Of a stretch of 16,596 nucleotides of DNA, positions 12,232 to 16,596 are shown piece after piece. Positions within the stretch are counted from its first letter, which is position 1. Each line of letters begins with the position of its first letter. A model generated the notes under the pieces. The model was not told the DNA's origin. It searched no databases and saw nothing but the letters and a program-made list of their open reading frames with translations. The DNA is from JAGMDK01 sp023128695. Its GTDB lineage: Bacteria; Planctomycetota; Phycisphaerae; UBA1845; Fen-1342. The DNA is taken from assembly GCA_030628805.1 (NCBI GenBank), contig DAOVQG010000069.1:1-16596 (forward strand). Direction: 5' to 3'. Made by a program: the position numbers and the translations under genes.

Positions 12232-13233
12232 ATGGAACTCTCTGTGACGCTCCGCGAGCCCCAGCGGCGGACCGAGCTGTTTGGCCCGCGCGACCGCTAT
12301 CTGCGGCAAATCCGCGATACGCTCGGGGTTCGGCTGCACGCCCGCAACACGACGGTGCAGATCGTGGGGGAGGCACCCAAGGTCGCCCGGGCGGCCGCCG
12401 TCCTCGAAAGCCTTCAGGAAATGCTGCGGCATCGGGACTATCTCGACGAGCACGCCGTGGACGTGGTCATGGCCGAGATCGAGGAGCAGGAGGACGGCGG
12501 CGATCCGCAGGCCATCACCGTTTTCTCCCGCGAGGCCCTGATCAGCCCCAAAACTGACGGCCAGCGCCACTACATCGTTGCGATGTTCAAACACGACCTG
12601 GTTTTCTGCCTCGGCCCGGCCGGGACCGGGAAAACCTACCTGGCGGTCGCCGTCGCTATCCACCTGCTCAAAATCGGGCATTGCAAGCGGATCGTGCTGG
12701 TCCGACCGGCGGTCGAGGCCGGCGAACGGCTCGGATTCCTGCCCGGCGACTTGCAGCAGAAGGTGAATCCCTACCTGCGTCCGATATTTGACGCGATGCA
12801 CGACATGATGACCTTCGACCAGCTCAAACGCTTCCTGGTCAACGACGTCATCGAGGTCATCCCGCTGGCGTTCATGCGCGGACGCACCCTCAACAACGCC
12901 GTCATCATCCTTGACGAGGCCCAGAACTCGACCCCGGCGCAGATGCTCATGTTTCTGACGCGGCTGGGGCATCACAGCAAGATGATCGTGACGGGCGACG
13001 ACAGCCAGGTTGACCTCGAGCCCAACCAGATGTCCGGAATAATCGACGCCGTGCAACGTTTGCGGGGCTGCACAGGCATCGAAATTCTTCGGCTTACTGA
13101 ACTTGACATCGTACGGCACAGGCTTGTCCAGCAGGTCGTGGCGCGTTACGCCAAGGATCCACCGTCGCCGGAAGGAGCACGAAATTCTGATCAACCTAGA
13201 CAGAAGCCTCCATTGCCAGATTCCAGAGAGTAG
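12232..13233 (+). CDS. phoH: PhoH-family ATPase (YbeZ type)
   Basis: The protein has 333 residues. PhoH/YbeZ proteins are P-loop NTPases that work with YbeY in RNA and ribosome maturation. Residues about 20-65 (YLRQIRDTLGVRLHARNTTV) are the KH-like N-terminal part. Walker A is GPAGTGKT at 128-135; RPAVEAGERLGFLPGDL follows. Walker B is DEAQN at 228-232, and the sensor-like TGDDSQVDL comes next. The end (LDIVRHRLVQQVV) is typical. I chose the ATG at 12232; an in-frame start at 12136 would add 32 residues encoded by hairpin repeats. No Shine-Dalgarno is seen, so the message may be leaderless: TTGCCA (12195-12200) and TACCCT (12219-12224) would start it near the ATG, but the match is weak. First in an operon with the HD-domain gene and ybeY. 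Confidence 0.93.
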   Translation: MELSVTLREPQRRTELFGPRDRYLRQIRDTLGVRLHARNTTVQIVGEAPKVARAAAVLESLQEMLRHRDYLDEHAVDVVMAEIEEQEDGGDPQAITVFSREALISPKTDGQRHYIVAMFKHDLVFCLGPAGTGKTYLAVAVAIHLLKIGHCKRIVLVRPAVEAGERLGFLPGDLQQKVNPYLRPIFDAMHDMMTFDQLKRFLVNDVIEVIPLAFMRGRTLNNAVIILDEAQNSTPAQMLMFLTRLGHHSKMIVTGDDSQVDLEPNQMSGIIDAVQRLRGCTGIEILRLTELDIVRHRLVQQVVARYAKDPPSPEGARNSDQPRQKPPLPDSRE

Positions 13234-13237
13234 CTCT

Positions 13238-13376
13238 AGTGTTCTGTCAGCGTTGCGTTAATGGGTGGCACGGCCGTGTCGGATGGGTGGCACGGCCGTG
13301 TCGGCCGTGAATACTAGCGACTTGTACACGGCTGACACAGCCGTGCCACCCATCAAGCGATGCGTGACATAACACT
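13238..13376. repeat. MITE-like element inside the phoH operon, with arm duplication
   Basis: The ends CTAGTGTTCTGTCA (13236-13249) and TGACATAACACTAG (13365-13378) pair at 13 of 14 positions. The interior is the inverse of 5543-5659, with about 7 differences in 117 bases, plus one 22-base tandem duplication of the left arm (13261-13282 and 13283-13304). Complete hairpins are CACGGCCG-TGT-CGGCCGTG (13291-13309) and CACGGCTG-ACA-CAGCCGTG (13327-13345). It begins just after the phoH stop codon and ends about 30 bases before the next start. Confidence 0.85.
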
Positions 13377-13407
13377 AGCATGAAGCGGACAAATTAGTCC
13401 GATAACT

Positions 13408-15882
13408 ATGGCTAGCCTCACCATGTGGCCTTTCGGAAAACGGACAGCTCGGGAAAAAGAAATCAGACGCTCCAAGGCGGAACGGCGGCTGCCTTGGTAT
13501 CAGCGCCTGTACGAGCGGGTTCACCCGCAACCGTTTGTGCTGCTGCTGTTCTGCGCCGTGACGGTCGCCGTGATCGTCAATGCCGGTCACGACGTGCTGG
13601 GTCTGCGGGTCGGGCAGCGTGTTCCGCGGCCGATCACCTCGCGGATCACCTTCCGCCTTGAGGATCAGGCCCGCACGCAGGTCATGCGGATGCGTGCCCG
13701 CGACAACGCGGAGGACTATTACGCGCTCGAAACCTCGCTGCTCCAGGACATCCGCGGCCGACTCGCCAGGGCTTTGCCTCTGGCGCGGCAGAACGCCGAC
13801 AACCCGGATAAGCTTCGCGCCGACGCCGCCGAGATCAAGGTGTTGCTGGATGACGACGGTCTGGCGGAGATGCTTCGCCTCGGAAAGCAACCGGATGCGA
13901 CGGTCTATGAGCGGTCCGTCGAGCGGGCGCTACAGACGTTGCAGCGCGAGCCCCTCGTCAAGGCGGACGAGCAGGCTCCACGCCGAACGGGGATTTTCGC
14001 CATCCTGGTCGATCCTGAGCAATCCACGGAGCGGAAGGTTTCGATCAACGAGCTACTTTTTGCCAACAAGCAGGAGGACGTCGCCGGGGTGGCCGCGGCG
14101 GCGGCGAACAAGTTCCCCGAACCTTTGCGCCTGAGCATGAATAACTCGCTCTTGGCAATGCTCCAAGGCGACGAGGAAGGCCGGCACAAGGCACTTTACA
14201 TATATGACCCGCCCGCCTCGAGAAAAGCCGCCCGAGAGGCGGAAGACCGGGTCCCGATCCAGTACAAAGAGTATCCGGTTCGACATACCCTGGCCGACGC
14301 GGGGCTGATTGATGACCAGGAGTTGGCGATCCTCAAGGAGGAGCACGAGCGTTATCGGCGGGTTCTGAGCAGATTAGGCCGTCCGCTCCTTCACAACCTG
14401 CCTATTGCCGACCAGCCTGACTCTTGCTCGGTAACTCTCTTTGAGGACGGTGATCCGGTCGCCGTCTTTGAAGACCTTCGCGAATCGCAAGCGTCCCCTG
14501 ATCGAAATGTGCTGGCGATTTTCGAGAAGGTCCAGGAGCTGGAGTCCTTCCAGGCGGCCCGCCGACTCGCCCGCTGGGAACCCTGGGCGCGCGGTTTGGT
14601 TGCGTTCCTGGTGGTTTTTGGCCTTAGTGGGTACATCATTCTGATCCATGAGAAGCTGCTGCTGGGCACCCGGCAGCGCTTTGCCATCGTCCTGACCCTC
14701 CTGATCGTGCTGGTGTTGGCGCGCGCCATCTATCTGCATACCAGCCAGGTTTACCTGGTGATGGGGTTGTACACCTTTGCTATCGCTTTGCTCGCGATCA
14801 CCTCGGGGCGAGGGCCCACTTATGCGGTGGGTGGTCTGCTCGCGCTCATGGTGGCACTCGCCACTCGCGAGGGCATCGGTTTCGTCTTCATCCTGGTGGC
14901 GGTCGCGTTGATTCTGTTTGCCGGTCTACGCGATCTGCGGAATCGTGGGCGGATTATCGCGGTCGGAGCCGTCGCCGCGCTCGTTGTGCTGGGCACGACG
15001 TTGTTGGTCGGCACTATCGAAGGTCAGACTCTGACGTTCATTTTGTGGAACCGCGCTCTCTGGGCCACGCTGACGGTGCTAGCGGCCGCCTTTATCGTTG
15101 AGGGCATCCTGCCGGGGATCGAGCGGCTGTTCGGCATCACCACCAACTTGACCCTGCTCGAATGGTGCGATCCGAACAAGCCTTTGATGCGGATGTTGGC
15201 GGCGGAATCGCCCGGGACCTATAACCATAGTTTATTGGTCAGCACGCTGGCGGACGCCGCCGCCGTCGCGATCGGGGCCAACGGCTTGCTGGCTCGGGCC
15301 GGGGCGTATTACCACGACATCGGGAAAATCAACAAACCGGAGTACTTCGTCGAGAACCAGGGCCTGGGGATGGTCAATCGCCACGAACGGCTCTCCCCCG
15401 CCATGAGCCATCTGATCATCATCGGGCACGTCAAGGACGGGGTGGAGATGGCCCGCGCGTACGGCGTCCCGGCCAGCCTCCGCGCATTCATCCCGGAGCA
15501 CCACGGCACCTGCGTGGTCGAATACTTCTATCACGCCGCCAGCAAGGCCCGCAAACCCGGCGATCCCGAGGTCTCGGACACTCAATTCCGCTATCCCGGT
15601 CCCAAGCCGCAAGCCCGCGAGAGCGCGATCGTCATGATGTGCGATGCGGTCGAAGGCGCCGTGCGAGCCATGCCCGAACCGACGCCCAACCGGATCGAGG
15701 ACACCGTGAATCGGATTGTTCAGAAACGTCTGGCCGACGGCCAGTTCGACGAGTGTGACCTGACCTTCCGCGAGCTCGCTGTGATTCGCAGCAGCCTGGT
15801 TAAAAGCTTGAACAGCATCTATCACGGGCGGATCAAGTATCCCTCCGACGAAGAAGAGGCCGAGGTCCGCAGTGCCTCGTGA
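13408..15882 (+). CDS. pgpH: 7TM-HD phosphohydrolase, PgpH/YqfF type
   Basis: The protein has 824 residues. Characterised PgpH (Listeria) hydrolyses cyclic di-AMP with its cytoplasmic HD domain. Here one membrane helix (about 42-58) leads to a large extracytoplasmic domain (about 60-395), a block of membrane helices (about 396-590), and then the HD domain. Metal-ligand motifs are H607 in YNHSLL, H636-D637 in YYHDIGK, later H residues in HERLSPAMSHLIIIGH and PEHHGT, and D in MMCDAVEGAVRA. The extracytoplasmic part is the 7TMR-HDED type. Two starts are possible, 13408 and the ATG at 13423; neither has a ribosome site. A repeat element separates it from phoH, and ybeY overlaps its end by 11 bases. 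Cyclic di-AMP as the substrate is inferred from family knowledge, not proven here. Confidence 0.9.
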   Translation: MASLTMWPFGKRTAREKEIRRSKAERRLPWYQRLYERVHPQPFVLLLFCAVTVAVIVNAGHDVLGLRVGQRVPRPITSRITFRLEDQARTQVMRMRARDNAEDYYALETSLLQDIRGRLARALPLARQNADNPDKLRADAAEIKVLLDDDGLAEMLRLGKQPDATVYERSVERALQTLQREPLVKADEQAPRRTGIFAILVDPEQSTERKVSINELLFANKQEDVAGVAAAAANKFPEPLRLSMNNSLLAMLQGDEEGRHKALYIYDPPASRKAAREAEDRVPIQYKEYPVRHTLADAGLIDDQELAILKEEHERYRRVLSRLGRPLLHNLPIADQPDSCSVTLFEDGDPVAVFEDLRESQASPDRNVLAIFEKVQELESFQAARRLARWEPWARGLVAFLVVFGLSGYIILIHEKLLLGTRQRFAIVLTLLIVLVLARAIYLHTSQVYLVMGLYTFAIALLAITSGRGPTYAVGGLLALMVALATREGIGFVFILVAVALILFAGLRDLRNRGRIIAVGAVAALVVLGTTLLVGTIEGQTLTFILWNRALWATLTVLAAAFIVEGILPGIERLFGITTNLTLLEWCDPNKPLMRMLAAESPGTYNHSLLVSTLADAAAVAIGANGLLARAGAYYHDIGKINKPEYFVENQGLGMVNRHERLSPAMSHLIIIGHVKDGVEMARAYGVPASLRAFIPEHHGTCVVEYFYHAASKARKPGDPEVSDTQFRYPGPKPQARESAIVMMCDAVEGAVRAMPEPTPNRIEDTVNRIVQKRLADGQFDECDLTFRELAVIRSSLVKSLNSIYHGRIKYPSDEEEAEVRSAS

Positions 15883-16372
15883 CCGCGCCCCGGCCCTCCG
15901 GATTGACCTCGCCTGGCGGCTGCGAACGCCGTGGCGTGCCCTGGCCCTGTTACGCCGAGTGGCTCGTCACACCGCCGCCGCGGAGGGCTTTCGTAGTGGG
16001 AATCTGTCCGTCGCCGTCGTGGGTGCCAGGGCGATGGCAACCTTGCACCGGCGTTTCATGAACATCCCCGGCCCAAGCGATGTACTCTCTTTCGACCTGG
16101 GCTGTGATCGCAACGCAGGTTACCTGGAAGCGGAAATCATCCTGTGTGCCGACGTAGCGCGGCAGAGAGCCGCCGCCCGCGGCGGCACCCGCCGGGCGGC
16201 TCGGGAGGAACTTGCCCTCTATCTCGTCCACGGCCTCCTGCATCTGGCCGGATACGACGACCATACCGCGCGTGACTTCCAGCGCATGCACGCCCGCGAG
16301 GACGAATTGCTGGTCGAACTCGGCCTGGGGGCGGTATATCGCGCAGGATTGCATACTATCAGTCCGCTGTAA
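15872..16372 (+). CDS. ybeY: YbeY, endoribonuclease / rRNA maturation factor
   Basis: The protein has 166 residues. YbeY is a zinc-dependent RNase needed for 16S rRNA 3'-end maturation and ribosome quality control. The conserved middle motif HRRFMNIPGPSDVLSFDL matches the family's N-x-x-x-x-TDVLSF region. The metal site is HGLLHLAGYDDH (H120, H124, H131). The family usually has HGxLHLxGYDH, so the third histidine is one residue further along here. The GTG at 15872 has GAGG (15862-15865) 6 bases upstream and overlaps the HD gene by 11 bases, a sign of translational coupling. phoH, an HD gene and ybeY together are a widespread gene order. The C-terminus extends about 20 residues beyond the core (VYRAGLHTISPL). 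Confidence 0.93.
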   Translation: MPRDRAPALRIDLAWRLRTPWRALALLRRVARHTAAAEGFRSGNLSVAVVGARAMATLHRRFMNIPGPSDVLSFDLGCDRNAGYLEAEIILCADVARQRAAARGGTRRAAREELALYLVHGLLHLAGYDDHTARDFQRMHAREDELLVELGLGAVYRAGLHTISPL

Positions 16373-16596
16373 AAAGTCCGTGCTGGTCGGGAAAAGTAGC
16401 GTCCGGGCTCTGTCCCGGACGTAGGAAACGGGAAAACGCTCTTCTACGACGACGTCCGGGACGGAGCCCGGACGCTACCTGGTCGTCCCTGAAAAACGGC
16501 ACTTCCGCGCCGGCTGATTCGGTCGGCTGCGACGGTGGTCCGTGGGGTGAGGCGACGGGAAGCCGGGGGGATGCTGGTCAGGCCGTACGGCCGTCT
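16373..16596. other. Gap after ybeY; possible start of another gene
   Basis: A hairpin pair fills 16396-16478. Near the end, a frame with GTG at 16547 and ATG at 16571 stays open to the window edge, but only 8-16 codons are visible, so I cannot identify a gene. No T-tract terminator is seen after ybeY. Confidence 0.35.
16396..16478. repeat. Inverted pair of GTAG-headed hairpins (REP/BIME-like)
   Basis: Arms 16396-16422 and 16452-16478 pair at 26 of 27 positions around a 29-base spacer; the one mismatch could be a G-U pair. Each arm folds alone: GTAG, then stem CGTCCGGG (16400-16407), a six-base loop and CCCGGACG (16414-16421). The right arm ends in CTAC, the complement of GTAG. A GTAG-type tetranucleotide before a hairpin, with copies in inverted pairs, is the classical form of REP elements and BIMEs. 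It starts 23 bases after ybeY. Confidence 0.85.

Overview
The window looks like chromosomal DNA from a GC-rich member of the Planctomycetota, or a close PVC-group relative. The evidence is indirect: intergenic hairpin repeats of a kind familiar from planctomycete genomes (including the one that translates as EAPAEP/SAGASP), an MJ0042-type zinc-ribbon membrane protein, a HAF-repeat protein and an FG-GAP protein. WaaC-like GT9 and mreBC genes suggest a Gram-negative envelope with an actin-like shape system. I cannot assign a genus.

Layout. 1-543: repeat-rich DNA without a convincing gene. 544-2217 (+): secreted M61-like metallopeptidase with a C-terminal PDZ domain. 2218-2762: two tandem arrays grown from hairpin arms. 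2763-3896 (+): zinc-ribbon/multi-pass membrane protein. 3914-5515 (-): secreted HAF-repeat protein with a C-terminal sorting-like tail. 5748-7286 (-): seven-repeat FG-GAP protein. 7287-7674: repeats. 11930-7675 (-): an apparent operon of a coiled-coil membrane protein, a 56-residue single-span microprotein, mreB, mreC and a GT9 glycosyltransferase, headed by a good sigma-70-like promoter at 12043-12070. 12232-16372 (+): phoH, a 7TM-HD (PgpH/YqfF-type) protein and ybeY, divergent from the mre operon. 16373-16596: an inverted hairpin pair, then possibly the start of another gene.

How the genes fit together. The minus-strand operon points to cell-shape control (MreB filaments, the MreC scaffold, a second MreC-like coiled-coil protein and a microprotein) with outer-envelope sugar assembly. 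The plus-strand operon is the widespread phoH-HD-ybeY neighbourhood, linked to RNA/ribosome maturation and probably cyclic-dinucleotide turnover. The left half encodes exported proteins of unknown physiological role.

The strongest unexplained signal is non-coding. At least twelve 18-19 nt stem-loops of the form CAC-N5-loop-N5'-GTG lie in the gaps, next to GTGG, GTGC or their complements. The five variable stem bases change between copies, yet each copy stays perfectly paired. Many form head-to-head pairs like REP/BIME elements. Some pairs sit inside a second structure bounded by GTGCTCTGTCA-type terminal inverted repeats, and arms of three repeats have been tandemly duplicated. A separate GTAG-headed hairpin pair lies at 16396-16478. 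No transposase is encoded in the window.
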